In this document: positions 28,819 through 37,813 of the stretch, in pieces
How positions within the stretch are numbered: the first letter of the stretch is position 1
Layout of the letters: each line of letters opens with the position of its first letter
NCBI GenBank assembly: GCA_900110395.1
Contig: FODP01000009.1
Location: forward strand, 186,001-250,000
DNA from: Rhodospirillales bacterium URHD0017
GTDB taxonomy: Bacteria > Pseudomonadota > Alphaproteobacteria > Reyranellales > Reyranellaceae
DNA length: 64,000 nucleotides
Direction: 5' to 3'
Translations under genes and position numbers: made by a program
Notes under the pieces: generated by a model
What the model was told of the DNA's origin: nothing
Database searches by the model: none
What the model saw: the letters and a program-made list of their open reading frames with translations, nothing else

Positions 28819-28930
28819 GGCGTTTCCCCTGGGATTCGCCGCAGCGTAACCAATCCCGCGATGATTCGCGCTGCCCATCGCCCCAAAATCACGCTCTTGC
28901 CGCAGATCGAAAAGAGCCAGGCCGGTCAGC

Positions 28931-29377
28931 CTAGGAACGCTCTCTGTGAGAGGCGACAAGGCCCAACTGCTGCATGATCGCGAGGCTGTCGATCAGGTTC
29001 CAGGTTTCAACGATCTGGCCGAGCTCGTTGAAGCGATGCAAATCCCAGAATGTCGTCTGGATCCGGCGGTTGGTCGGGGCGATGCCCATGACGGGCTTTG
29101 CATGGGTGGCAATCGTCGTGCAGTGGCCCATGACCCAGTCGCCCTCTGCAACGGTATGCTCGACGATGATCTGGAGGTCGGACCAGCTTTCGTGCATCGA
29201 CGTCAGAAACTGCTCGATGTGTTCGCGCCCCGGGCCGACATCGCGCGATCTGATCTGATGGTCAGGAGCATAGAAGCTCATGCAGACCGCCCTATCCCTG
29301 GCGTTGAATGCCGCCTTGGCTTTCAGATAATTCTCCTTGTTTCTTGCTGCGACTCCACTCGCGCCCAGGCTGGCCAT
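28931..29377 (-). CDS. SnoaL-like polyketide cyclase family protein
   Basis: This 148-aa alpha+beta-barrel protein (NTF2-like fold) contains SFYAPDHQIRSRDVGPGREH, FLTSMHESWSDLQIIVEHTV and FWDLHRFNELGQIVETWNLID, typical of SnoaL/ester-cyclase proteins. A strong GGAGG precedes the ATG. The reaction is unknown. It is divergent from the AraC-type gene, which may regulate it. Confidence 0.85.
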   Translation of the reverse strand: MASLGASGVAARNKENYLKAKAAFNARDRAVCMSFYAPDHQIRSRDVGPGREHIEQFLTSMHESWSDLQIIVEHTVAEGDWVMGHCTTIATHAKPVMGIAPTNRRIQTTFWDLHRFNELGQIVETWNLIDSLAIMQQLGLVASHRERS

Positions 29378-29460
29378 CGCAATGTCCTCCGTCGAGAGAA
29401 CCCAGCATAGGTTCGGAAACCGGACTTGCGTTGAACAAACGTGCGGAACATAGGTGCTTC

Positions 29461-30153
29461 ATGTCGCGCGCGCCTGTTCCGTTTTCCACATCGGTGTTTT
29501 CGGTCGATGTCGCAAGCATCGGTCGGCACTGCAACCCGGTGCCCTGCGTGCTCACCGGAAGGGACAAATCCATCACGCTTGTCAGCCGGGAGGAAGTGGT
29601 CACGGGCGACATCCTGCTCATTCGCCCAGGCGTTGAGCACGCGGTCATCTGCAGCGGCGGCATCAACGTGATGTATCTTGACGGGCTGCCATGGTCCGGC
29701 AGCAGCCCTCTGGCGGAGAGGTTACAGGGCCGACTGGCAAACCTCGCGATGGACGCCATTTTCCAGGGATCAGAGGCTCAGGCGGCGTTGAGGCAGCGGC
29801 TCGTCTCCGGCGTGATGAAATTGCCGCCACATCTCAGTGCCGTCATTGAAGACGTGATCGCCGAGCCGATGTCGAGAATGACCCAGCGCGAACTTGCCAA
29901 CAGATTGCAGCTGGAAAGGACCAAGGCTCTCCGTCTGTTCAAGGCGGCCACGGGCCAGACATTTCGCGGGTTCAAGCAATGGTCGGGGCTGCAGCACGCA
30001 GCCCGGAAAATCGCTTCGGGCGAACTCGTCAGGACGGCGGCGATGGATGCAGGCTTCGCCGACTCAGCCCATCTTACGCGGACGTTTCGCATGTCTTTCG
30101 GACTGACCCCGTCACAGGCGATCGCCGGACTTGCGAAAGCTTCGCCTAGATAG
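29461..30153 (+). CDS. AraC family transcriptional regulator
   Basis: The 230-aa protein has a short cupin-like N-terminal part (VVTGDILLIRPGVEHAVICS) and a C-terminal double helix-turn-helix: MTQRELANRLQLERTKALRL and AAMDAGFADSAHLTRTFRMS, ending FGLTPSQAI. It is divergent from the SnoaL-like gene. ATG 29461 is taken as the start although the frame is open upstream, because no earlier codon has a ribosome binding site. Confidence 0.85.
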   Translation: MSRAPVPFSTSVFSVDVASIGRHCNPVPCVLTGRDKSITLVSREEVVTGDILLIRPGVEHAVICSGGINVMYLDGLPWSGSSPLAERLQGRLANLAMDAIFQGSEAQAALRQRLVSGVMKLPPHLSAVIEDVIAEPMSRMTQRELANRLQLERTKALRLFKAATGQTFRGFKQWSGLQHAARKIASGELVRTAAMDAGFADSAHLTRTFRMSFGLTPSQAIAGLAKASPR

Positions 30154-30210
30154 TTGCGGCCCACAGTCCTGAGCGAACCATGCACGGCCATCCGACGTGG
30201 CGGCGCGCGC

Positions 30211-30555
30211 TCATGCAGCGGCGCGTCTGGCTTTCTTCGGCCTCAGCGCCGTCACGTTCTGCCACGCCATGGTGAGTGCGCTCCGCAACGTGCGGGCATC
30301 CACTTCGGCAAGGCGGACCGACGTGGCGCCGCGCCGGCCCCAGGTCCCTTTGATCGGCGTGAATATCGCGGGCTCTGCCGCGACCAGCATCTGCTGTTGC
30401 TCGGGTGCCAGCTTCACCATGCCCCAGTCCTTGTCGGGATAGCCCAAGGTGGCGAAGACCCTGCCGCCGGCGCGGAAGTCGGCGTGACCGCCATGCGCTC
30501 CTTCGACAGCGCCGTCGAGCGACAACGCAATCCTGGCGAATGCCGCCGGCGTCAT
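30211..30555 (-). CDS. MmcQ/YjbR family protein
   Basis: The 114-aa protein (MTPAAFARIALSLDGAVEG, ADFRAGGRVFATLGYPDKDW, IKGTWGRRGATSVRLAEVD) matches the MmcQ/YjbR fold (formerly DUF419), a small CyaY-like DNA-binding-type domain of uncertain role. Its ATG overlaps the stop of the upstream dioxygenase gene by 4 nt, so translation is coupled. Confidence 0.85.
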   Translation of the reverse strand: MTPAAFARIALSLDGAVEGAHGGHADFRAGGRVFATLGYPDKDWGMVKLAPEQQQMLVAAEPAIFTPIKGTWGRRGATSVRLAEVDARTLRSALTMAWQNVTALRPKKARRAAA

Positions 30556-31451
30556 TCGGCGGCGACGGCCAGGCCCATCTGCTCGCAGGTCGGCGCCACG
30601 TCCGAGACGGTGGCGCGCCGCATGTCGCGAGCATAGCGCTGATCGTCGAACTCCAGGCCGCGATGCATGGTGCAGCGATCGTCCCAGATCACCAGGTCCT
30701 TCACACGCCAGCGGTGCGAGTAGACGAACTGGCGCTGGGTGGCGTGCGCCGTCAGCTCCTCGAGCAGCTTCCTTGCCTCGGCGTCGGCCATGCCGCGGAT
30801 CGCGCCGGCATGGCTCGCGATATAGAGGCTCATGCGGCCGCTATCCTGCAGGCGGCGCACCAGCACCTGTGGCACCGGCTTGAACTCTTCACGCTCGGTC
30901 TCGTCGAAGTCGGCAAAGCCCAGCTTGGCACGCGAGGTCATGATCGAATGCTCGGCCACCCGACCCGCGATGCGCCGCTTGGTCGCCTCGGGCAGCGCAT
31001 CGTAGGCCGCGCGCAGGTCGGCAAATTCGGTCTGGCCGCCGATCGGCGGGATCGAGCGGGCGTGCAGCATCGAGCAATAGGCCGGCAGGCGCTTGAACGA
31101 GGAGTCCGTGTGCCACAGCCGGTTGCCGAGATTGTAGAGACGCTGGCGGTCGTTGGTCTCGAGGATGCGGTTCTCGGCATCGAGGTTGCCGACGTCGGCC
31201 AGGTTCTCGTGCAGGCGGAGCTTATGGTCCTTGCGCGCCTTGAATACCGTGGTCTCGAGCGGGCCGAAGTGGCGCGCGAAGTCGAGCTGGCTGTCGTCGT
31301 CGAACTCCTGGTCGGGAAAGACCAGAACGGCGTATTTTGTAAAGGCGGCACGGATGGCCGCGAGATCCTGGGCGGCGAGCGGCTTGCCGAGCACGACGTC
31401 GCCCACTTCGGCAGCGAAGTCGGGAGTGATCGGCTGGACGATGATGGCCAC
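30552..31451 (-). CDS. TauD/TfdA-type 2-oxoglutarate- and Fe(II)-dependent dioxygenase
   Basis: The 299-aa protein has the iron ligands HTD in NRLWHTDSSFKRLPAYCS and the distal His in TMHRGLEFDDQRYARDMRR, with the 2OG-binding Arg near the end. RSIPPIGGQTEFADLRAAYD is typical of TfdA/TauD enzymes, which oxidise sulfonates, phenoxyacids and other small acids. The start is a GTG at 31449-31451 with AGGAGG ideally placed upstream; the longer frame is rejected. It forms an operon with the mmcQ-like gene. Confidence 0.88.
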   Translation of the reverse strand: MAIIVQPITPDFAAEVGDVVLGKPLAAQDLAAIRAAFTKYAVLVFPDQEFDDDSQLDFARHFGPLETTVFKARKDHKLRLHENLADVGNLDAENRILETNDRQRLYNLGNRLWHTDSSFKRLPAYCSMLHARSIPPIGGQTEFADLRAAYDALPEATKRRIAGRVAEHSIMTSRAKLGFADFDETEREEFKPVPQVLVRRLQDSGRMSLYIASHAGAIRGMADAEARKLLEELTAHATQRQFVYSHRWRVKDLVIWDDRCTMHRGLEFDDQRYARDMRRATVSDVAPTCEQMGLAVAAE

Positions 31452-31554
31452 GGAGTCCTCCTGGGTTCTCCCGATCCTGTGTTCGGCTGTGATTGGACCA
31501 CCGAACGGCCCTGCCCGCAAATGGCGGCAGGGCGTTCCGCCAGTGGAGACTTTC

Positions 31555-33297
31555 ATGATGCGGCTCACGATGTGGTTCGGCGCCTTCATCGCCTTCCTGC
31601 TGGGGCTGGCGGCGGCCCAGGCCGCGCCGCTCGACAACCGCGACGGCTTCTGGAGCGACTGGTCGGACGCCACTTTCGCCCGTGCCGCCAACGAGAAGAA
31701 GTTCGTGATCGTGTCGCTGCAAAGCTGGTGGTGCCCCTGGTGCCACGTCATGAACCGCGACACCTGGGCTGACCCCGACGTGCGCGCCGTGCTGAAGGAC
31801 AAGTTCATCCCGGTCCAGGTCGACCAGGACAGCCGGCCCGACATCTCGCAGCGCTACGACCGCTGGGGTTGGCCCGCCACCATCATCTTCGGCCCCGACG
31901 GCACGGAGATCGTGAAGCTGCGCGGCTTCTATTCGCCCAAGTTCTTCATTCCCCTCCTGCAGGAGACGATCCGCGACCCCTCGCCTGTTGACTACGGCAA
32001 CCTGGGCGGGCCCGAGCGCGAGCGCACGCTCACCAGCGGCCTCGGCGATGCCGAGCGCGCCGCGATCCTGGCCTTTATCGACAAGGCCTACGACCAGGCC
32101 AATGGCGGCTGGAGCAAGAGCAAGCTCGTGGATGGCCCGACGCTGGGCTGGTTCCTCGACCGTGCCAAGGGCGGCGACAAGGAAGCCGAAGCCCGACTGA
32201 AGCGCAGCCTCACGGCGCAGATCGCGCTGATCGACAACGAGCTGGGCGGCATCAGCCAGGTCTCGCTGAAACCCGACTGGTCGGCGCCGTCGCGCGAGTT
32301 TCCCATGTTCGCCCAGCAGGCGGCGCTCTCGGCCTATGCCCGCGCCGCCGTCCTGTTCGGCGATCCGACCTATCGCACCGCCGCCGACCGTCTCTTCGGC
32401 TTCCTCAAGCAAACGCTCGCCGCTCCCGACGGCGGCTTCTACGCCTCCATGGGCATGGCCGAAGGCCAGCCCGGCGTCGACAAGCGGCAGTACGCGCGCG
32501 AGACGGGCCAGGCGATCCAGGGACTCCTGGCCTATTACGATTCGACCGGTGAGCAAGCCGCGCTGGCGCTGTCCGTCGCCGCCGCCGACTGGGCCTTGCA
32601 CGAGCGAGCGCTGCCGGCAGGCGGCTTTCGCCATGCCGAGCGCGATACCGGCGGCCCCTACCTCGCCGACAATGTCGAGATGGCTGCCGCGCTCCTGGCG
32701 TTGCATCGCTCGACGGGCGACCGGCGGTGGCTGACCACGGCCATCGCCACCGCCGACTTCATCGCCCGGACCTTCGTCGAGGCCAGGACGGGCGGCTTCT
32801 TCGCATCGGCCTCGCCGGACGCCCCGCATCTGCCCAAGCCGATCAAGCAGCGCGAGGACAATGTCGCGACGACGCGCTTCTTCACCCTGCTTGCGGCCTA
32901 CTCGGGCGATCCGCGCCATCGCGAGATCGCCGAAGCCGGCATGGGCTATCTTGCCTCGCCGGCCGTGCTCGAGGCTTATGCCTTCCTGCCCGACGTGCTG
33001 CTGGCCGAGGAGGAACTTCTCAACGAGCCCGTGCATGTGACGATCGTCGGCCCCAAGGACGACCGGCGCAGCGCTGCACTCTACGCGGCAGCGCTTGCCT
33101 ATCCGCTCGGCTACAAGCGCGTTGAATGGTGGGACAAGCGCGAAGGCAAGCTCGCCCATCACGACGTCGACTATCCGGACTATCCCGACGGCCCCGCGGC
33201 CTTCGCCTGCACCCGCAACTTCTGCTCGCTGCCCGTCACCGAACCCGCGGCGATCAAGGCACAGGTCGACCGCTTGCAGCGCGCCATCGCGAGATGA
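31555..33297 (+). CDS. Exported thioredoxin-domain protein (DUF255/YyaL-like)
   Basis: The 580-aa protein has a signal peptide (about 1-24, LTMWFGAFIAFLLGLAAAQA), then a DUF255 thioredoxin-like domain with CPWC in VSLQSWWCPWCHVMNRDTW, then a helical six-hairpin region (TGGPYLADNVEMAAALLALH). Cytoplasmic YyaL/spermatogenesis-associated-20 proteins share this plan; the signal peptide makes this one probably periplasmic. GGAG lies 7 nt before the ATG at 31555, with a second ATG immediately after. Function in the family is not established. Confidence 0.82.
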   Translation: MMRLTMWFGAFIAFLLGLAAAQAAPLDNRDGFWSDWSDATFARAANEKKFVIVSLQSWWCPWCHVMNRDTWADPDVRAVLKDKFIPVQVDQDSRPDISQRYDRWGWPATIIFGPDGTEIVKLRGFYSPKFFIPLLQETIRDPSPVDYGNLGGPERERTLTSGLGDAERAAILAFIDKAYDQANGGWSKSKLVDGPTLGWFLDRAKGGDKEAEARLKRSLTAQIALIDNELGGISQVSLKPDWSAPSREFPMFAQQAALSAYARAAVLFGDPTYRTAADRLFGFLKQTLAAPDGGFYASMGMAEGQPGVDKRQYARETGQAIQGLLAYYDSTGEQAALALSVAAADWALHERALPAGGFRHAERDTGGPYLADNVEMAAALLALHRSTGDRRWLTTAIATADFIARTFVEARTGGFFASASPDAPHLPKPIKQREDNVATTRFFTLLAAYSGDPRHREIAEAGMGYLASPAVLEAYAFLPDVLLAEEELLNEPVHVTIVGPKDDRRSAALYAAALAYPLGYKRVEWWDKREGKLAHHDVDYPDYPDGPAAFACTRNFCSLPVTEPAAIKAQVDRLQRAIAR

Positions 33298-33316
33298 ATT
33301 CCGCTATACTTGGCGG

Positions 33317-33967
33317 ATGATCGAAAAGCAGGAAGTTCAGGAGATCTTTCCCACGCCGCTCTGGATCGTCGACCTCCAGCCGGCGGCGGCGGCCAGCCTG
33401 AACGGCAAGCTCAAGGCCGAGATCGAGCGGCTGATCGAGCCACGGCCCAAGATCCCCGCCGGCAGCAACTGGCAGACGCCGCAGGACCTGCACACCAAGC
33501 CAGCCTTCGCCGAGTTCGTGAAGCTGGTCGAGACGGCAGCGCGCGGCGTCGCGCGCTTCCTGCAGGTCGACCAGTATCCCATGGGCATCACCGGCTGCTG
33601 GGCCAACGTCAATCCGCCGGGCGCCTATCATCCGATGCACCATCATCCCAACAATTACCTGAGCGGCGTCTACTATGTCGCCGTGCCCACGGCCGGCTCG
33701 CAGATCATCTTCCAGGATCCGCGCGGCCAGGCCTCGATGATCATGCCCAGGCCGAAGCAATACACGCGGCTCACCGCCAATGGCGCCAACGCCCAGAGCA
33801 AGGAAGGCCGGCTCTTGATCTTCCCGGCCTGGCTGAAGCACACCGTGCCGGCCAATGACGGTCAGAGCGAGCGCATCAGCATATCGTTCAACCTGATGTT
33901 CAAGAACTTCAGCGAGACCATGGCCGCGCCGCTGTGGGACGCGACGGCGGGCAAGGAGAAGAGCTAA
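33317..33967 (+). CDS. Putative 2OG-Fe(II) oxygenase (TIGR02466-like)
   Basis: The 216-aa protein has a double-stranded beta-helix region with GAYHPMHHHPNNYLSGVYYV (candidate iron His pair) and a distal His in FPAWLKHTVPAN, followed by RISISFNL. EIFPTPLWIVDL at the N-terminus is typical of the TIGR02466 family. The substrate is unknown. It starts 19 nt after the DUF255 gene on the same strand, and its stop overlaps the convergent accA end by 4 nt. Confidence 0.82.
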   Translation: MIEKQEVQEIFPTPLWIVDLQPAAAASLNGKLKAEIERLIEPRPKIPAGSNWQTPQDLHTKPAFAEFVKLVETAARGVARFLQVDQYPMGITGCWANVNPPGAYHPMHHHPNNYLSGVYYVAVPTAGSQIIFQDPRGQASMIMPRPKQYTRLTANGANAQSKEGRLLIFPAWLKHTVPANDGQSERISISFNLMFKNFSETMAAPLWDATAGKEKS

Positions 33968-34917
33968 AGCCCTTTCTTCCCCATCTCCAAAAACTTGTCC
34001 TGACGGTGCTGGCGCAGCGCGTCGGCGTCGAGATTGCCGAGCTGGGTCAGCGCCTCCGAGATGACCTTGCCCACGAGGTCGATCGTCTCGTCGGGACTGC
34101 GATGGGCGCCGCCCATCGGCTCGGGAATGACGTCGTCGATCACTTCGAGCTTCTTCAGATCCGCCGCCGTCACCTTCATCGCTTCGGCGGCTTCCTGCGC
34201 GTTGGCGCTGGAGCGCCACAGGATCGAGGCGCAGCCCTCCGGCGTGATCACCGCGTAGATCGAGTTCTCGAGCATGTAGACGCGGTCGGCCGAAGCGATG
34301 GCGAGCGCGCCGCCTGAACCGCCCTCGCCGATGACCACGCTGACCAGCGGCACGCCGAGCGACAAACAGGTGTCGATCGAGCTCGCCACTGCTTCGGCCT
34401 GGCCGCGCGCCTCGGCGTCCAGGCCTGGATAGGCACCGGGCGTGTCGACCAGGGTGACCACCGGCAGATGGAAACGGTCGGCGAGCTTCATCAGCCGCTG
34501 CGCCTTGCGGTAGCCCTCCGGCCGCGGCATGCCGAAGTTGTGCTTGATGCGCGAATCGGTGTCGTCGCCCTTCTGCTGGCCGATCACCACCACGCTGCGG
34601 CCGTCGAGCCGGCCAACGCCGCCGACGATGGCGGCGTCCTCGCCGAACACCCGATCCCCGGCCAGGGGCATGTAGTCCGTGATCAGCCGATCGATGTAGC
34701 TCTGGGCGTGCGGCCGCTCGGCATGGCGCGCCACCTGCACGCGCTGCCAGGGCGTCAGCTTGGCGTAGGTCGCGCGCAGCTGCTTCTGCACCTTGTCCTG
34801 CAGGCGCATGACTTCCTCGGCGATGTCGACATCGCCGGAGTTCGGCAGATGGCGCAGCTCGGCGATCTTGCCTTCCAGCTCGGCGATCGGCTTCTCGAAG
34901 TCGAGATAGGTGGTCAT
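33964..34917 (-). CDS. accA: Acetyl-CoA carboxylase carboxyltransferase subunit alpha
   Basis: The 317-aa subunit carries out the carboxyl transfer from biotin to acetyl-CoA in fatty acid synthesis, together with AccD. Diagnostic sequence includes FEKPIAELEGKIAELRHL, RPHAQSYIDRL, VVIGQQKGDDT, NFGMPRPEGYRKAQRLMKLA, TLVDTPGAYPGLDAEARGQA and VIGEGGSGGALAI. It is complete and of normal length. Confidence 0.97.
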   Translation of the reverse strand: MTTYLDFEKPIAELEGKIAELRHLPNSGDVDIAEEVMRLQDKVQKQLRATYAKLTPWQRVQVARHAERPHAQSYIDRLITDYMPLAGDRVFGEDAAIVGGVGRLDGRSVVVIGQQKGDDTDSRIKHNFGMPRPEGYRKAQRLMKLADRFHLPVVTLVDTPGAYPGLDAEARGQAEAVASSIDTCLSLGVPLVSVVIGEGGSGGALAIASADRVYMLENSIYAVITPEGCASILWRSSANAQEAAEAMKVTAADLKKLEVIDDVIPEPMGGAHRSPDETIDLVGKVISEALTQLGNLDADALRQHRQDKFLEMGKKGL

Positions 34918-34980
34918 TGATTTTCAGGTGTCGCCCGGCACTGGAATCCTGTCAACCGCTGTGGCCTCACCAACGTCAGG

Positions 34981-35077
34981 CTCCTCTCCCCCGCTAGGGG
35001 GAGAGGTTGGGTGAGGGGGCCACGCACGTCGATTCCCCCTCACCTAGCCTCTCCCCCTAACGGGGGAGAGGAACATG
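34981..35077. repeat. Dispersed repeat B2 (paired hairpins)
   Basis: Two GC-rich hairpins (ctctcccccgctagggggagag near 34984 in two arms, and ctctccccctaacgggggag near 35049) flank a shared ggtgaggggg/ccccctcacc inverted pair. The unit ending gaacatga is identical to B1 at 13714-13749. It lies between xerD and accA and may terminate the xerD transcript. Confidence 0.7.
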
Positions 35078-35080
35078 AAG

Positions 35081-36016
35081 TCAGCTGGATGGACGGCGCT
35101 TGCGGCGCGCCAGCGGATGCTTGTCCTGGACCAGCGACCGCAGCTTCTCGTCCAGCACATGGGTATAGATCTGGGTCGTGGCAATATCTGCATGGCCCAG
35201 CATCAATTGCACGCTGCGCAAGTCGGCGCCGCCCTCGAGCAGGTGGCTGGCGAAGGCGTGCCGCAACACGTGCGGCGAGACGCGCGCCGGATCGATGCCG
35301 GCCGTCAGCGCCGCCTCTTTCAGAAGCTGCGCGAAGCGCTGGCGCGTCAGGTGGCCGGTTCGGCCGCGCGACGGGAAGAGAAAGCGCGACTTCTCACCCT
35401 CCCCGAGCATGGCGGCGCGGACATGCAGCCATGCGGCGATCGCCCGGCGCGCCGGATCACTGAGCGGGACCAAGCGCTCCTTGTTGCCCTTGCCGCGCAC
35501 CACCAGCACCGTGGGATCGCGCTCGACGGCAGCGAGCGGCAGGGTCACAAGCTCCGACACGCGCAGGCCGGCGGCGTAGACGATTTCCAGGAGCGTCGCC
35601 ATGCGCCCAAGGTCGTCGTCGCGCCGGCTGGCCTCGATCAGCCGGTCGACCTCGTCGCGCGACAGGACCTTGGGCAGCGGTCGGCCGAGCCGTGGCGAAT
35701 CGAGCGTGCCGGCCGGATCGTCCTCGCGCAGGCGCTCGGCTAGAAGAAAACGGAAGAACTGGCGGATCACCGACAGCCGGCGCGCGACCGTGCGCGGCGT
35801 CATCCCGAGGTAGTCGAGCGACTTCAGGTAGGCGCGCAACGCCTCGGCATCGGCGTTGACCGTCTTGCGCTTGCGCCGGGCCAGAATGGCTTCGAGATCT
35901 TTCAGGTCAGCGCCATAGGCCGCGGTCGTATTGAGCGACGCGCCGCGCTCGGCCGACAGCATCTCGATGAAGGCCTCGGCCTCGCGCGACAGTGGCGTAG
36001 GCGGCTTCCTCTTCAA
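35081..36016 (-). CDS. xerD: Tyrosine recombinase XerD
   Basis: The 311-aa recombinase resolves chromosome dimers at dif together with XerC. The N-terminal SAM-like domain (EAFIEMLSAERGASLNTTAA) is followed by the catalytic domain with Arg (YAAGLRVSELVTL), Lys (VVRGKGNKERLVPL), HxxR (HVLRHAFASHLLEGGADL) and His...Tyr (MLGHADIATTQIYTHV). XerD is preferred over XerC from its IATTQIYTHV and HPLA context. It begins 3 nt after the stop of the exported 508-aa protein gene. Confidence 0.9.
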   Translation of the reverse strand: MKRKPPTPLSREAEAFIEMLSAERGASLNTTAAYGADLKDLEAILARRKRKTVNADAEALRAYLKSLDYLGMTPRTVARRLSVIRQFFRFLLAERLREDDPAGTLDSPRLGRPLPKVLSRDEVDRLIEASRRDDDLGRMATLLEIVYAAGLRVSELVTLPLAAVERDPTVLVVRGKGNKERLVPLSDPARRAIAAWLHVRAAMLGEGEKSRFLFPSRGRTGHLTRQRFAQLLKEAALTAGIDPARVSPHVLRHAFASHLLEGGADLRSVQLMLGHADIATTQIYTHVLDEKLRSLVQDKHPLARRKRRPSS

Positions 36017-36018
36017 GG

Positions 36019-37545
36019 TTACAGACCGTACGCGATCGCCGTCTCCATGGCGAACAGGCGGGCGGAAAAGTCCTCGCCCACGTGGCGCAGGGCCTGCACG
36101 ATCGTCGCAATGGCGGCAGGATGCAGCTCGTTGAGCGGCGTATCGCCGGCCGCGATCGGCGCAAGCAACGCCGTTTCGGCACGGCGACCGCCGCCGGCGG
36201 CGTTGACCAGCGCCTGCAGGCTGGCCGTGGGCGGCATCACCAGGCGTGCGTTGCCGGGCGGCTTGTCGGGCAGCTCGGTCGACCGCGGCGGCAGCTCGAA
36301 GCCGGTCGAGCGCAGCAACTCCAGCAGCAGATAGCCGCGCAGCGGCGCCCGGGCGGCATCGTCCTCGCGAGTCACCTCGTACCAGCGATTGATCTCGCCG
36401 ATCGTCAGCTGCTTGGCATCGTCGATGCCTGCGATCGCCGCCAAGGGTACCAGGCGGTCGAGCGCGATGATCGCCCGCGCGTTGTTCGAGACCGCGCTCA
36501 GCGCCAGGCGAACCCAGGCCTGCGCCTGCAGCTTGGCGCCGAGCAGCAGGAAGCCGCGCATTGCTTCCTGCGCGACATTGGCGAACTGCGGCTGGGCCGG
36601 CAGGTTGATCAAGGCGGCCGCGCTCGCCCGCGCGATGGTGGGAAACAGCGGACTGCCCCGCGCCTCGCCGTAGGCGGCAGCGATCGAATTGACCATCTCG
36701 GTGGGGTTCGATGCGTTGCGCGCCGCCGCGACCGTGCGGGCGCGGCGCGCGACTGCCGGCGGCAGTGCGGCGCCCTCGCGCAGCGCCTCGAGATAGAGGT
36801 CGCCAAGCGTCGTCGCCTCGATGATGGCCAGCGCCTCGGCGCGCTCGGCGATCTCGATGCGGGTGGCGATCGGCAGTGCCTTGAGGCCGACCAGGGCGCG
36901 AACGACGGCGGGCTGCGTATTGCGCAGCACGCCCGCCGGCACCTGGGCATGCGTCAGGTCCATGGCCATCAAGGCCGGACCGTCGATCTGGCCGGCACCC
37001 ACGTTGGTCGCGGCAGGCGCCGCGGCGCTATCGCCTTGCAGCACCCGGCAGGCCGCATTCGCGCGGCCGGCAAAAGCCTCGGTGAGCTGCGACTGGCGGA
37101 CCACGGCGCACGCGCTCTGCCGTTCCCCCGCCAGCATCAGGGCATTGACGACCGCCGAGGCGGCCGCCGGATCGGCATAACCGCCGGCACTGCGCACCAT
37201 CTCGTTCAGGCTCTCCGCTTCGCCCATGGCGGCGAGCTTGTCGACCTTGAGCGTGAACAGGCTGGGCGGAGGGCTGCCGTCGGCCGGCGGCGGCGTGAGC
37301 TGGCTCACCAGGACCTTGAACTGCAGATCGCGCAAGGCGCGGCTGCGCGGCGCATTGGGCAGCGCCGAGACCAGCCGCTTGGCGGTGGCCAGTGAGGTCC
37401 CCGCCCAGGCGTTGGCCGCCATCCCCCCGGTTGTCGCCGTCAGGAAGCCGGTCGGTCGGTCGTCGAAATTGGCGCTCTGCGCGACAGCCGGCGCGGCCAT
37501 CAGCACTGCCGCGGCGACGGCCAGGCTAGCGCGCGAAGCGTTCAT
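36019..37545 (-). CDS. Exported protein of unknown function, helical, 508 aa
   Basis: It has a signal peptide (about 1-22, ASLAVAAAVLMAAPAVA). The rest is Ala/Leu-rich and predicted largely helical, with repeated short helical hairpins (VVRALVGLKALPIATRIEI, AEALAIIEATTLGDLYLEAL), suggesting a repeat solenoid. I do not recognise a family. It sits between a 59-codon membrane ORF, which overlaps its start, and xerD. This suggests one operon, with a possible envelope or division role. Confidence 0.75.
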   Translation of the reverse strand: MNASRASLAVAAAVLMAAPAVAQSANFDDRPTGFLTATTGGMAANAWAGTSLATAKRLVSALPNAPRSRALRDLQFKVLVSQLTPPPADGSPPPSLFTLKVDKLAAMGEAESLNEMVRSAGGYADPAAASAVVNALMLAGERQSACAVVRQSQLTEAFAGRANAACRVLQGDSAAAPAATNVGAGQIDGPALMAMDLTHAQVPAGVLRNTQPAVVRALVGLKALPIATRIEIAERAEALAIIEATTLGDLYLEALREGAALPPAVARRARTVAAARNASNPTEMVNSIAAAYGEARGSPLFPTIARASAAALINLPAQPQFANVAQEAMRGFLLLGAKLQAQAWVRLALSAVSNNARAIIALDRLVPLAAIAGIDDAKQLTIGEINRWYEVTREDDAARAPLRGYLLLELLRSTGFELPPRSTELPDKPPGNARLVMPPTASLQALVNAAGGGRRAETALLAPIAAGDTPLNELHPAAIATIVQALRHVGEDFSARLFAMETAIAYGL

Positions 37546-37705
37546 TGGGGACGGGGACCTCGAAGTGACGCACCGGCGGGCGGGGCTCGATCACGGCAAG
37601 CGCCACCAAGCCCGCGACCACGAGGCCCACGACAATGACGGCGATCACCGGCCCCAGCTTCAGGGTCGGGACGCTGAATCGATTTCGAGAACGGAACAGG
37701 GGCAC
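37526..37705 (-). CDS. Small single-pass membrane protein, 59 aa
   Basis: A short frame starts at GTG (37703-37705). It reads VPLFRSRNRFSVPTLKLGPV, then a strongly hydrophobic IAVIVVGLVVAGLVALAVIE, then PRPPVRHFEVPVPNERFAR and stop. A basic N-terminus before one membrane helix predicts an N-in anchor. It overlaps the start of the 508-aa gene by 20 nt, and AGGTAGG lies 11 nt upstream of the GTG. The clean membrane-protein composition supports a real gene that is easy to miss by size. Confidence 0.65.
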   Translation of the reverse strand: MPLFRSRNRFSVPTLKLGPVIAVIVVGLVVAGLVALAVIEPRPPVRHFEVPVPNERFAR

Positions 37706-37813
37706 AGCGCGGGCAACCTACCTCGGCTAGCGCCCAAGCGGCAATCGCGCACAATCCTTATTGTCGTCGGCAGGCCCCTTCGCTTGAAACGATGGCCGGA
37801 ATGGGCGACATCC

